Below are positions 8,965-21,226 of a stretch of DNA of 64,000 nt, in pieces. Made by a program: the position numbers and the translations under genes. The notes under the pieces were generated by a model that was not told the DNA's origin, did not search any database, and saw nothing but the letters and a program-made list of their open reading frames with translations. Where the stretch lies: contig NW_027476506.1 in assembly GCF_051020955.1 (NCBI RefSeq), forward strand, positions 1 through 64,000, in the 5' to 3' direction. Source of the stretch: Megalopta genalis (Eukaryota; Arthropoda; Insecta; Hymenoptera; Halictidae). Numbering within the stretch: the first letter of the stretch is position 1; every line of letters begins with the position of its first letter.

Positions 8965-9393
8965 TGTGGCGGACCAGACATAAAAAGACACGTCCTTCAA
9001 AAGCGGGGTGTACACATACCTTTTTCGGGTTTTCCCGACGCAAGGCGTACACCCCGCAATAAAACAATAAAATCGTTGGGACACAGCTTCGGACCATAGG
9101 TCCCGGATCATCCCGGTCGGAAAATCTTCGGGAAGGGCGAAGGCCTTTACCAATCTCAAGGACTTTCCCTACCAATAAATACGAGGACCTCTCGACCGAG
9201 AGAAGTCAGTTAGCAAGTTTTCCTCCGACTCTCAACGTGTCCATATTTCTGTATCATCCGTCACTCGTTTTCCTTCTACACACTGTACCTCATCGCCTTT
9301 TGTTACAAGTTATATTAAAGTTCTCGTTATATAAAAACCAAAAAAACTCTCGGATTATTTTATATAAACCGTCGCAGTAACCCCTGCGACAAA
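8965..9393 (+). repeat. 3' LTR of copy 1 (long form)
   Basis: The LTR starts TGTGGCGGACC and ends GCGACA(A). It carries a block of about 120 bp (9036-9157) that is absent from the 5' LTR. GCGGGGTGTAC (9003-9013) and GTACACCCCGC (9047-9057) are perfect 11-bp inverted repeats and could form a hairpin in U3. AATAAA is at 9174-9179 and TCAGTT near 9206. The segment GGGAAGGGCGAAGGCC at 9130 is inverted relative to the 3' LTR of copy 2. Confidence 0.9.
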
Positions 9394-9397
9394 ATAT
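9394..9397. repeat. Target site duplication ATAT, right of copy 1
   Basis: This pairs with 4828-4831. It is followed at once by AGATTTAACTG, a known variant of the satellite unit start, so the satellite register resumes without loss. Confidence 0.65.
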
Positions 9398-9485
9398 AGA
9401 TTTAACTGTATGCGAAACGAACGAGTTAGCTTCAAATCCAAACGAAACACATGATTTAGCTTCAAATAAATGCGAAGTAGAAGGC

Positions 9486-12400
9486 TTAGCTTCAAATCCA
9501 TGCGAAACAAATGATTTAGCTTCAAATACTTGTGACATACATGATTTAGCTTCATCTTCATGCGAAACTATCGAGTTAGCTTCAAATCCATGCGAAGTAG
9601 AAGGATTATCTTCCAATACATGAGAAAACAATGGTTTAGCTTCAAATACATGTGATATACATGATTTATCTTCAAATGCAGGCGAAACAAACGAGTTGGC
9701 TTCAAATCCATGCGAAACACATGATTTAGCTGCAAATCAATGCGATGTAGAAGGTTTAGCTTCAAGTCCATGGGAAACAAATGATTTAGCTTCAGATGCT
9801 TGCGATATAAGTGATATAGCTTCAAATGCTGTAGAAACAAACGGGTTAGCTTCAACTCCATGCGAAACACATGATTTAACTTCAAATCAATGCGAAACAC
9901 ATGATTTAGCTGCAAATCAATGCGATGTAGAAGGTTTAGATTCAAATCCATGGGAAACAAATGATTTAGCTTCAGATGCTTGCGATATAAGTGATATAGC
10001 TTCAAATGCTGACGAAACAAGCGGGTTAGCTTCAAATCCATGAAAGACACATGATTAAGCCTCAAATCAATGCGATGTAGAAGGTTTAGCTTCAAATCCA
10101 TGCGAAACAAATGGTTTAGCTTCAAATCAATTCGAAGTAAAAGGCTTATCTTCAAATCCATGCGAAACAAATGGTTAATCTTCAGATAATTGCGATATAT
10201 GTGATATAGCATCAAATGCACGCGAAACAATCGAGTTTGATTCAAATCCATGCGAAACAAATGATTTAGCTTCAAATCAACTCGAAGTACAAGGCTTAGA
10301 TTCAAATCCATGCGAAACAAATGGTTTAGCTACAAATACTTGTGATATACGTAATTTAGATTTAACTGCATGCGCAACGAACGATTTAGCTTCAACTCCA
10401 TGCGAAACACATAATTTAGCTTCAAATCCATGCAAAACACATGATTTAGCTGCAAATCAATGCGATGTAGAAGGTTTAGATTCAAATCCATGGGAAACAA
10501 ATGATTTAGCTTCAGATGCTTGCGATATAAGTGATATAGCTTCAAATGATGACGAAACAAGCGGGTTAGCTTCAAATCCATGAAAGACACATGATTAAGC
10601 CTCAAATCAATGCGATGTAGAAGGTTTAGCTTCAAATCCATGCGATGTAGAAGGTTTAGCTTCAAATCCATGCGACACAAATGATTTAGCATCAGATACA
10701 TGCGATATAAGTGATATAACTTCAAATGAATGCGAAACAAACGAGTTAGCTTCAACTCCATGCGAAGCACATAATTTAGCTTCAAATCAATGCGATCTAG
10801 AAGGTTTAGCTCCAAATCAATGCGATGTAGAAGGTTTAGCTTCAAATCCATGCGACACAAATGATTTAGCATCAGATACTTGCGATATAAGCGATATAGC
10901 TTCAAATGAATGCGATACAAATGAGGTAGCATCAAATCCATGCGAAACACATAATTCAGCTTCAAATCACTGCGATGTAGAAGGTTTAGCTTCAAATCCA
11001 TGCGAAACACATGATTTAGCTACAAATACTTGTGATATACGTAATTTAGATTTAACTGCATGCGCAACGATCGAGTTAGCATCAAATCCATGCAAAACAC
11101 ATGATTTAGCTGCAAATCAATGCGATGTAGAAGGTTTAGCTTCAAACCCATGCGACACAAATGATTTAGCGTCAGATACTTGCGATATAAGGGATATAGC
11201 TTCAAATGCAGGGGAAACAAACGAGTTAGCTTCAAGTACATGCGAAACACATGATTTAGCTGCAAATCAATGCGATGTAGAAGGTTTAGCTTCAAATCCA
11301 TGCGAAACGTATGATTTGGCTTCAAATACTTGCGAATGTGAGTGATATAGCTTCAAAACAATGCGAAGTAAAAGGCTTAGTTTCGATTCTATGTGAAACG
11401 AATAGATTAGCTTCAAAAACTTGTTTTATACATTATTTAGCTACAACTGCATGCGAAACAAACGAGTTAGCTTCAAATCCAAATCATTTAATTTCAAATC
11501 GATGCGAAGTAGAAGGCATAGCCTCTAATACGTGAGAAACAAATGATTTATTTTCACATAATTGCGATACAAGTGATATAGCTTCAAATGCAGGCGAAAC
11601 AATCGAGTTAGCTTCAAATCAATGCCAAGTAGTAGGCTTATGTTCAAATCCATGCGAAACAAATGGTTCAGCTTCAAATACTTGGGATATACATGATTTA
11701 CCTTCAACCGGATGCGAAACAAACGAGTTAGCTTCAAACTCAGGCGAAACGAATGATTTAGCTTCAAATCAATGCGAAGTAGAAGGCTTATCTTCGAATC
11801 CATGCGAAATAAATCGATTTGCTTCAAATACTTGTGATATACATGATTTAGCGTCAACTGCATGCGAAACAAATGATTTAGCTTCAAATGCTTTGCGATA
11901 TAAGTGATATAACTTGAACGGAAGGCGAAGCAAACTAGTTAGATTCAAATCCATGCGAAACACATGATTTAGCTCCAAATCCATACGAAGTACATGTTTT
12001 AGGTTCAAATCAATGCGAAGTAGAAGGCTTAGCTTCAAATCGATGCGACACTAATGATTTAGCTTCAAATACTTGCGATATAAGTGATTTAGCTTCAAAT
12101 GCAAGCGAAACAAACGAGTTAGCTTCAAATCCTAGCGAAACACATGATTTAGCTACAAATCAATGCGATGTGGAAAGTATAGCTTCAAATGCAATCGAAA
12201 CGAATGATTTAGCTTCAAATACTTGCGGAATAAATGAAATAGCTTCAAATGCAGGCGAAACAAACGAGTTATCTTCAAGTCCATGCAAAACACATGATTT
12301 AGCTTCCAATTTATGCGAAACAAATGATTTACAATCAAATACTTGCGACATAACTTATATAGCTTCAAATGCAGACGAAGCAAACGAGTCAGCATCAAAT

Positions 12401-12530
12401 CCAAGTGAAAGCCACGATTTAGCTTCAATTGAACGCGATGTAGATGGTTCAGCTTCAAATCAATGCGATGTAGAATGTTTAGTTTCAAATCCACGCGAAA
12501 CAGATGATTTAGATTCAGATACTTGCGATA
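9486..12530 (+). repeat. 3-kb satellite segment, first copy
   Basis: This segment recurs at 13111-15855. The distance is 3625 bp up to about 10840 and 3325 bp from about 11140, so the second copy lacks 300 bp (ten units, two 150-bp cycles). Both ends of the missing part share the sequence around CGACACAAATGATTTAGC, as expected from an in-register exchange. Confidence 0.8.
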
Positions 12531-13110
12531 TTAGTGATATAGCTTCAAGTGCGAGCGAAACGAACGAGCTAGCTTCAAATCCATGCCAAAACACGCGATT
12601 AAACTTCAAATGCATGCGACACACATGTTTTCGCTTCAGATTCATGCAACGCACGTGATTTAGATTCAAATTTATGCGAAACAAATTATTTAGCTTCAAA
12701 TACAGGCGAAACAAATGAGTTAGCTTCAAATCCATGCGAAACACATGATTTAGCTTCAAATCAATAAGATGTAGCAGGTTTAGCTTCAAATCAATGCGAT
12801 GTAGAAGGTTTACCTTCAAATCCATGCGACACAAATTATTTAGCGTCAGATACTTGCGATATAAGGGATATAGCTTCAAATGCAGGGGAAACAAACGAGA
12901 TAGCTTCAAATCCATGCAAAACACATGATTAAGCTTCAAATCAATGCGATGTAGAGGGGTTTAGCTTGAAATCCATGCGACACAAATGATTTAGCATAAG
13001 ATACATGCGATATAAGTGATATAGCTTCAAATGAATGCGAAACAAACGAGTTAGCTTCAAATCAATGCGAAAAACGTAATTTAGCTTCAAATCAATGCGA
13101 TGTAGAAGGT

Positions 13111-15855
13111 TTAGCTTCAAATCCATGCGAAACAAATGCTTTAGCTTCAAATACTTGTGACATACATGATTTAGCTTCATCTTCATGCGAAACTATCGAG
13201 TTAGCTTCAAATCCATGCGAAGTAGAAGGATTATCTTCCAATACATGAGAAAACAATGGTTTAGCTTCAAATACATGTGATATACATGATTTATCTTCAA
13301 ATGCAGGCGAAACAAACGAGTTGGCTTCAAATCCATGCGAAACACATGATTTAGCTGCAAATCAATGCGATGTAGAAGGTTTAGCTTCAAGTCCATGGGA
13401 AACAAATGATTTAGCTTCAGATGCTTGCGATATAAGTGATATAGCTTCAAATGCTGTAGAAACAAACGGGTTAGCTTCAACTCCATGCGAAACACATGAT
13501 TTAACTTCAAATCAATGCGAAACACATGATTTAGCTGCAAATCAATGCGATGTAGAAGGTTTAGATTCAAATCCATGGGAAACAAATGATTTAGCTTCAG
13601 ATGCTTGCGATATAAGTGATATAGCTTCAAATGCTGACGAAACAAGCGGGTTAGCTTCAAATCCATGAAAGACACATGATTAAGCCTCAAATCAATGCGA
13701 TGTAGAAGGTTTAGCTTCAAATCCATGCGAAACAAATGGTTTAGCTTCAAATCAATTCGAAGTAAAAGGCGTATCTTCAAATCCATGCGAAACAAATCGT
13801 TAATCCTCAGATAATTGCGATATATGTGATATAGCATCAAATGCACGCGAAACAATCGAGTTTGATTCAAATCCATGCGAAACAAATGATTTAGCTTCAA
13901 ATCAACTCGAAGTACAAGGCTTAGATTCAAATCCATGCGAAACAAATGGTTTAGCTACAAATACTTGTGATATACGTAATTTAGATTTAACTGCATGCGC
14001 AACGAACGATTTAGCTTCAACTCCATGCGAAACACATAATTTAGCTTCAAATCCATGCAAAACACATGATTTAGCTGCAAATCAATGCGATGTAGAAGGT
14101 TTAGATTCAAATCCATGGGAAACAAATGATTTAGCTTCAGATGCTTGCGATATAAGTGATATAGCTTCAAATGATGACGAAACAAGCGGGTTAGCTTCAA
14201 ATCCATGAAAGACACATGATTAAGCCTCAAATCAATGCGATGTAGAAGGTTTAGCTTCAAATCCATGCGATGTAGAAGGTTTAGCTTCAAATCCATGCGA
14301 CACAAATGATTTAGCATCAGATACATGCGATATAAGTGATATAACTTCAAATGAATGCGAAACAAACGAGTTAGCTTCAACTCCATGCGAAGCACATAAT
14401 TTAGCTTCAAATCAATGCGATCTAGAAGGTTTAGCTCCAAATCAATGCGATGTAGAAGGTTTAGCTTCAAATCCATGCGACACAAATGATTTAGCGTCAG
14501 ATACTTGCGATATAAGGGATATAGCTTCAAATGCAGGGGAAACAAACGAGTTAGCTTCAAGTACATGCGAAACACATGATTTAGCTGCAAATCAATGCGA
14601 TGTAGAAGGTTTAGCTTCAAATCCATGCGAAACGTATGATTTGGCTTCAAATACTTGCGAATGTGAGTGATATAGCTTCAAAACAATGCGAAGTAGAAGG
14701 CTTAGTTTCGATTCTATGTGAAACGAATAGATTAGCTTCAAAAACTTGTTTTATACATTATTTAGCTACAACTGCATGCGAAACAAACGAGTTAGCTTCA
14801 AATCCAAATCATTTAATTTCAAATCGATGCGAAGTAGAAGGCATAGCCTCTAATACGTGAGAAACAAATGATTTATTTTCACATAATTGCGATACAAGTG
14901 ATATAGCTTCAAATGCAGGCGAAACAATCGAGTTAGCTTCAAATCAATGCCAAGTAGTAGGCTTATGTTCAAATCCATGCGAAACAAATGGTTCAGCTTC
15001 AAATACTTGGGATATACATGATTTACCTTCAACCGGATGCGAAACAAACGAGTTAGCTTCAAACTCAGGCGAAACGAATGATTTAGCTTCAAATCAATGC
15101 GAAGTAGAAGGCTTATCTTCGAATCCATGCGAAATAAATCGATTTGCTTCAAATACTTGTGATATACATGATTTAGCGTCAACTGCATGCGAAACAAATG
15201 ATTTAGCTTCAAATGCTTTGCGATATAAGTGATATAACTTGAACGGAAGGCGAAGCAAACTAGTTAGATTCAAATCCATGCGAAACACATGATTTAGCTC
15301 CAAATCCATACGAAGTACATGTTTTAGGTTCAAATCAATGCGAAGTAGAAGGCTTAGCTTCAAATCCATGCGACACTAATGATTTAGCTTCAAATACTTG
15401 CGATATAAGTGATTTAGCTTCAAATGCAAGCGAAACAAACGAGTTAGCTTCAAATCCTAGCGAAACACATGATTTAGCTACAAATCAATGCGATGTGGAA
15501 AGTATAGCTTCAAATGCAATCGAAACGAATGATTTAGCTTCAAATACTTGCGGAATAAATGAAATAGCTTCAAATGCAGGCGAAACAAACGAGTTATCTT
15601 CAAGTCCATGCAAAACACATGATTTAGCTTCCAATTTATGCGAAACAAATGATTTACAATCAAATACTTGCGACATAACTGATATAGCTTCAAATGCAGA
15701 CGAAGCAAACGAGTCAGCATCAAATCCAAGTGAAAGCCACGATTTAGCTTCAATTGAACGCGATGAAGATGGTTCAGCTTCAAATCAATGCGATGTAGAA
15801 TGTTTAGTTTCAAATCCACGCGAAACAGATGATTTAGATTCAGATACTTGCGATA
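13111..15855 (+). repeat. 3-kb satellite segment, second copy with 300-bp loss
   Basis: This matches 9486-12530 with scattered single-base differences (for example GGCGTATC near 13770 against GGCTTATC near 10147) and one 300-bp deletion near 14470. It diverges after about 15855, where ATATAAGGGATATAGCTTTTACTG begins another unit series. Confidence 0.8.
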
Positions 15856-16484
15856 TAAGGGATATAGCTTTTACTGCATGCACAACAAACGAGTTAGCTT
15901 CAAATCCAAGAGAAACACATGATTTAACTTCAAATCAAAGCGAAGTAGAAGGCTTAGCTTCAAGTACGTGCGAAACCACTGGTTTAGCTTCAGATACTTG
16001 GGATATACATGATTTACCTTCAACCGGATTGCGAAACAAACGAGTTAGCTTCAAATCCAAGCGAAACACATGATTTAGCTTCAAATCAATGCGAAGTAGA
16101 GGGCTTAGCTTCAAATCCATGCGAATCAAATGATTTAGCTTCAAACACATGTGATATACATGATTTATCTTCAAATGCAGGCGAAGCAAAAGAGTTAGCT
16201 CCAAATCCATGCGAAACACATGATTTAGCATCAAATCAATGCGAAGTTGAAGGCTTAGCTTCAAATCCATGCGACAAAAATGAATTAGTTTCAAATGCTT
16301 GCGACATAAATGATGTAGCTGCAAATGCAAGCGAAACAAACGAGTTAGCTTGAAATCCATGCGACACGCACGATTGAGCTTCAAATCAATGCGAAGTAGA
16401 AGGCTTAGCTTCAAATCCATTCGAAACAAATGATTTAGCTTTAAATACTTGTGATATACATGATTTAGTTTCAACTGCATGCGA

Positions 16485-17580
16485 AACAAACGAGTTAGCT
16501 TCAAATCCATTCGAAACACATGATTTAGCGTCAAATTCATGCGAAGTAGAAGGCTTAGCTACAAATCCATGCGAAACGAATGGTTTAGCTTCAAATACCT
16601 GCGAATATACGTGATGTAGCTTCAAAGGCAGGCGGAACAAAAGAGTTGGAGTCTAATCCATGCGTATCACATTATTTAACTTCAAATCAATGCGAAGTAG
16701 AAGGCTTATCTTCGAATCCATGCAAAACACATGATTTAGATTCAAATACTTGCGATATAAATGAAATAGCTTCAAATGCAGACGAAACAAACGAGTTATA
16801 TTCTAATTCATGCGATACACATGATTTAGCTTCAAATCAGTGCGACGTAGAAGGCTTAGCTTCAAATCAATGCGAATAAAATGGTTTAGATTCAGATACT
16901 TGTGATAAACATGATTTAGCTTCAAATGCAGGCGAAACAAACGAGTTAGCTTCAAATCCAAGGGAAACACATGATTTATCTTTAAATCAATGCGAAGTAG
17001 AAGGCTTAGTGTCAAATACATGTGAAACAATTGATTTATCTTCAGATAATTGCGACATAAGTGATATTGCTTCAAATGCAGGCGAAACAAACGAGTTAGC
17101 TTCAAAGCCGTGCAAAACGAATGATTTAGCTTCAAATACTTGCGGTATAAATGAAACAGCTTCAAATGCAGGCGGAACACTTGATTTAGCTTCAAATCAA
17201 TGCGAAGTAGAAGGCTTGGCTTCAAATCCATGCGAATCAAATGGTTTAGCTTCAAATACTTGTGATCTACATGATTTAGCGTCAACTGCATGCGAAACAA
17301 ATGATTTAGCTTCAAATGCTTTCCGATATATGTGATATAACTTGAACGGAAGGCGAAGCAAACGAGTTAGATTCAAATCCATGCGAAGTAGAAGGCATAG
17401 CTTCAAATCCATGCGAATCAAATGGTGTAGCTTAAAATACTTGTTTTATACACAATTTAGCTTCAACTGCATGCGAAACAATCGAGTTAGCTTCAAATCC
17501 ATAAGAAACAAATGATATACCATCAAATACTTGGACATAAATGATTTAGCTTCACATGCATGCGAAACAAACGAGTCAGC
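16485..17580 (+). repeat. 1321-bp-period tandem duplication, left copy
   Basis: Bases 16485-17580 recur at 17806-18901. The distance is 1321 bp, one more than 44 units, so the duplicated block carries a net odd base (a 31-base unit around TGCGAATATACGTGATG). Differences are few, for example GAAGGCTTATC (16700) against GAAGACTTATC (18021). Confidence 0.8.
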
Positions 17581-17805
17581 TTCAAATAATTGCGATTTAA
17601 GTGATATAGCTTCAAATGCAGGCTAATCAAACGAGTTAGATTCAAATCCATGCGAAATACATGATTCAGCTTTAAATTCAAGCGAAATACATGGTTTAGC
17701 ATCAAATTCATGCGAAAGACGTGGTTTAACTTAATAATGGTGCAAAACGGATGGATTAGATTAAGATACTTGTGATAAACATGGTTTAGGTTCAAATGCA
17801 GGCGA

Positions 17806-18901
17806 AACAAACGAGTTAGCTTCAAATCCATTCGAAACACATGATTTAGCGTCAAATTCATGCGAAGTAGAAGGCTTAGCTACAAATCCATGCGAAACGA
17901 ATGGTTTAGCTTCAAATACCTGCGAATATACGTGATGTAGCTTCAAAGGCAGGCGGAACAAACGAGTTGGAGTCTAATCCATGCGTATCACATTATTTAA
18001 CTTCAAATCAATGCGAAGTAGAAGACTTATCTTCGAATCCATGCAAAACACATGATTTAGATTCAAATACTTGCGATATAAATGAAATAGCTTCAAATGC
18101 AGACGAAACAAACGAGTTATATTCTAATTTATGCGATACACATGATTTAGCTTCAAATCAGTGCGACGTAGAAGGCTTAGCTTCAAATCAATGCGAATAA
18201 AATGGTTTAGATTCAGATACTTGTGATAAACATGATTTAGCTTCAAATGCAGGCGAAACAAACGAGTTAGCTTCAAATCCAAGGGAAACACATGATTTAT
18301 CTTTAAATCAATGCGAAGTAGAAGGCTCAGTGTCATATACGTGTGAAACAATTGATTTATCTTCAGATAATTGCGACATAAGTGATATTGCTTCAAATGC
18401 AGGCGAAACAAACGAGTTAGCTTCAAAGCCGTGCAAAACGAATGATTTAGCTTCAAATACTTGCGGTATAAATGAAACAGCTTCAAATGCAGGCGGAACA
18501 CTTGATTTAGCTTCAAATCAATGCGAAGTAGAAGGCTTGGCTTCAAATCCATGCGAATCAAATGGTTTAGCTTCAAATACTTGTGATCAACATGATTTAG
18601 CGTCAACTGCATGCGAAACAAATGATTTAGCTTCAAATGCTTTCCGATATATGTGATATAACTTGAACGGAAGGCGAAGCAAACGAGTTAGATTCAAATC
18701 CATGCGAAGTAGAAGGCATAGCATCAAATCCATGCGAATCAAATGGTTTAGCTTAAAATACTTGTTTTATACACAATTTAGCTTCAACTGCATGCGAAAC
18801 AATCGAGTTAGCTTCAAATCCATAAGAAACAAATGATATACCATCAAATACTTGGACATAAATGATTTAGCTTCACATGCATGCGAAACAAACGAGTCAG
18901 C
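17806..18901 (+). repeat. 1321-bp-period tandem duplication, right copy
   Basis: This matches 16485-17580. Its tail (about 18700-18922) recurs once more at about 19059-19281, 359 bp further on, including the aberrant CTTAAAATACTTGTTTTATA unit and the ACTTGGACATAAATG unit. Confidence 0.75.
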
Positions 18902-20396
18902 TACAAATCCAAGCGAAACACTTGATATAGCTTCAAATCAAAGCGAAGTAGAAGGTTTAGCTTCAAATCCATGCGAATAAAATGGTTTAGATTCAGATAC
19001 TTGTGATAAACGTGATTTAGCTTCAACTGCATGCGAAACAATCGAGTTAGATTCAAATCAATGCGAAGTAGAAGGCTTATCTTCAAATCCATGCGAATCA
19101 AATGGTTTGGCTTAAAATACTTGTTTTATACACAATTTAGCTTCAACTGCATGCGAAACAATCGAGTTAGCTTCAAATCCATAAGAAACAAATGATATAC
19201 CATCAAATACTTGGACATAAATGATTTAGCTTCACATGCATGCGAAACAAACGAGTCTGCTACAAATCCAAGCGAAACACGTGATTTAACTTCCAATTAA
19301 TGCGAAGTAGAAGGCTTAGCTTCAAATCCATGCGAATCAAATGGTTTAGCTTCAAATACTGGTGATATACGTTATTTAGATTTAACTGCATGCGCAACGA
19401 ACGAGTTAGCTTCAAATCAATGCGAAACACATGATTTAGCTGCAAATCAATCCGATGAAGAAGGTTTAGCTTCAAATCCATGCGAAACAAATGATATATC
19501 TTCAAACACTTGGGGTGTAAGTGATATAGCTTCAAATGAAGACTAATCAAACGAGTTAGCTTCAAAATCCACGCGATACACTTGATTTAGCTTCAAATAC
19601 TAGCGATATAAGTAATGTAGATTCAACTGCAGGCGAAACGAACGAGTTAGCTTCAAATCCATGCGAAACACATGATTCAGCTGCAATCAATGCGATGTAG
19701 AAGGTTCAGCTTCAAATCGATGCGAAACACATGATTCAGCTGCAAATCAATGCGATGTAGAAGGTTTAGCTTCAAATCATGCGAAACACATTATTTTGCT
19801 GCAAATCAATGCGATGTAGAAGGTTTAGCTTCAAATCCATGCGATACACTAGATTTAGCTTCAAATCAATGCGATGTAGAAGGTTTAGCTTCAAATCCGC
19901 GTGAAACAAATGATTTGGCTTCAAATACTTGCGATATAATTGATATAGCTTCAAATGCAGGCGAAATAAACGAGTTAGCGTCAAATCCATGCGGATCACA
20001 TGATTTAACTTCAAATCAATGCGAAGTAGAAGGCATATCTGCAAACCCATGCGATACAAATGGTTTAGATTCAAATAATTGTGATATACATGATTTAGCT
20101 TCAGCTCCATTCGAAACAGACGATTTAGCTTCGAATCCACGCGATATACATTATTTAGCTTCAATACAATGCGAATTAGAAGGCTTAGCTTCAAATCCAT
20201 GCGAAACGAATGATTTAGCTTCAAATACTTGCAGTATAAATGAAAGAGCTTCAAATGAAAGCGAAACAAACGATTTAGCTTCAAATCCATGCGAAAGACA
20301 TGATTTAGATTCAAAACATTGCGAAGTAGAACGCTTAGGTTCAAATCCATGCGAATCAAATGGTTTAGTTTCAAATACTTGTGATATACATGATAT

Positions 20397-20714
20397 TGTG
20401 GCGGACCAGACATAAAAAGACACGTCCTTCAAAAGCGGGGTGTACACATGCCTTTTTCGGGTTTTCCTTTTTCTTTGCAAGGACTTTCCCTACCAATAAA
20501 TACGAGGACCTCTCGACCGAGAGAAGTCAGTTAGCAAGTTTTCCTCCGACTCTCAACGTGTCCATATTTCTGTATCATCCGTCACTCGTTTTCCTTCTAC
20601 ACACTGTACCTCATCGCCTTTTGTTACAAGTTATATTAGAGTTCTCGTTATATAAAAACCAAAAAAACTCTCGGATTATTTTATATAAACCGTCGCAGTA
20701 ACCCCTGCGACAAA
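20397..20714 (+). repeat. 5' LTR of copy 2 (short form)
   Basis: This is the same short form as in copy 1, lacking the 111 bp present in the 3' LTRs, with one base changed (G20477). TCAGTT is at 20527-20532 and AATAAA at 20495-20500. It shares with the copy 1 5' LTR the two bases that differ from the 3' LTRs, so those differences predate the segmental duplication. Confidence 0.9.
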
Positions 20715-20715
20715 C

Positions 20716-20733
20716 TGGTGACCCCGACGTGAT
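20716..20733 (+). promoter_or_regulatory. Primer-binding site for tRNA-Trp, copy 2
   Basis: TGGTGACCCCGACGTGAT is identical to the site in copy 1 and complementary to the tRNA-Trp 3' end. Confidence 0.85.
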
Positions 20734-20872
20734 CCGAGAGTACCGCGAGTGCGTGATAACCGAGAACTTAGCGACTCTTAGTGACATTTCGTTCGGCAGC
20801 ATACGAACTTCGCGATCCGAGTGGTGTTATACAAACTGTGTGAACTTTATTTTTTTTAATAATACATACGAA

Positions 20873-21226
20873 ATGACGGACGCCAGCCCAATCCAAACTA
20901 CCGCCTCCGGTGTAGAGGTAGACCAAACAGTGGATCTCGCACCGAGAGCACACGTAGCCAGCATCGACAGGACACCCGCCCCGGACAACAATTTGGCGCA
21001 GCAAGTAGACGCTTTAACGCGTCAAGTAGCCACGCTGACAGCAATATTAAACGAAAGAGAAGCTCGACCACGCAGTAAAAACTTCACGCGAGGCAGATCA
21101 CGGCAACGTAGCCATAGTCGTGGTAAGCAAGGTATGTGTTGCTACCACGCACGCTTCGCGGATAAAGCCATAAAATGCATTTCTCCGTGCACCGCGAATC
21201 CGGGAAACTCAAATCCTCGTCAATAA
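20873..21226 (+). CDS. Truncated Gag-like protein of copy 2
   Basis: This 117-residue frame starts at ATG 20873 and is identical to that of copy 1 as far as I can see. It has the short coil (LAQQVDALTRQ...), Arg/Ser-rich stretch and C-x2-H-x9-C-x3-C end, and no capsid core. Because both copies lack the core, the loss happened before the segment was duplicated, or the parent element already lacked it. Overlap with pol in the -1 frame is kept. Confidence 0.75.
   Translation: MTDASPIQTTASGVEVDQTVDLAPRAHVASIDRTPAPDNNLAQQVDALTRQVATLTAILNEREARPRSKNFTRGRSRQRSHSRGKQGMCCYHARFADKAIKCISPCTANPGNSNPRQ

Larger units (their letters stand above)
4832..9393 (+). mobile_element. Ty3/Gypsy-type LTR retrotransposon, copy 1
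   Basis: This is a complete-length but defective element of about 4.56 kb. In order it holds a 5' LTR, a tRNA-Trp primer-binding site, a short gag, pol in a -1 frame (protease, reverse transcriptase, RNase H), an integrase part in a further shifted frame, a purine tract and a 3' LTR. The order PR-RT-RH-IN is that of Ty3/Gypsy (Metaviridae). No env reading frame follows integrase and no chromodomain is visible; the integrase ends with a GPY module and a short basic tail. Defects shared with copy 2 are a Gag without capsid core and a frame break before integrase. Base composition is clearly unlike the surrounding satellite. The insert is flanked by ATAT. Confidence 0.95.
4250..11970 (+). repeat. 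7.7-kb segment carrying the retroelement, first copy
   Basis: The segment includes about 580 bp of satellite, the whole retroelement and about 2.6 kb of satellite. It recurs at about 19815-27553. The distance is 15565 bp up to the 3' LTR and 15582 bp beyond, the 17-bp change being inside the 3' LTR. Over the 4.5-kb element I see only a handful of differences. Confidence 0.88.
9398..20392. repeat. Satellite block B, 30-bp tandem units with nested duplications
   Basis: This is the same satellite as block A. Five-unit cycles are clear: for example, CETHD, CDVEG, CETND, CDISD and AVETNE units follow each other from about 9696. Variant units TTAGATTTAACTGCATGCGCAACG occur near 10358, 11046 and 13981. 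Units with deviant length (GAATGTGAGTGAT near 11333; TGCTTTGCGATATAAG near 11888; TGCGAATATACG near 16610) shift the phase. Several internal duplications are listed separately. No host gene is seen. Confidence 0.95.

Noticed and set aside
9392..9396. Five-base target duplication with an LTR ending exactly at CA
   Set aside because: The bases after GCGACA are AAATA while those before the 5' LTR are GATAT; only ATAT shared two bases further on restores the satellite unit.
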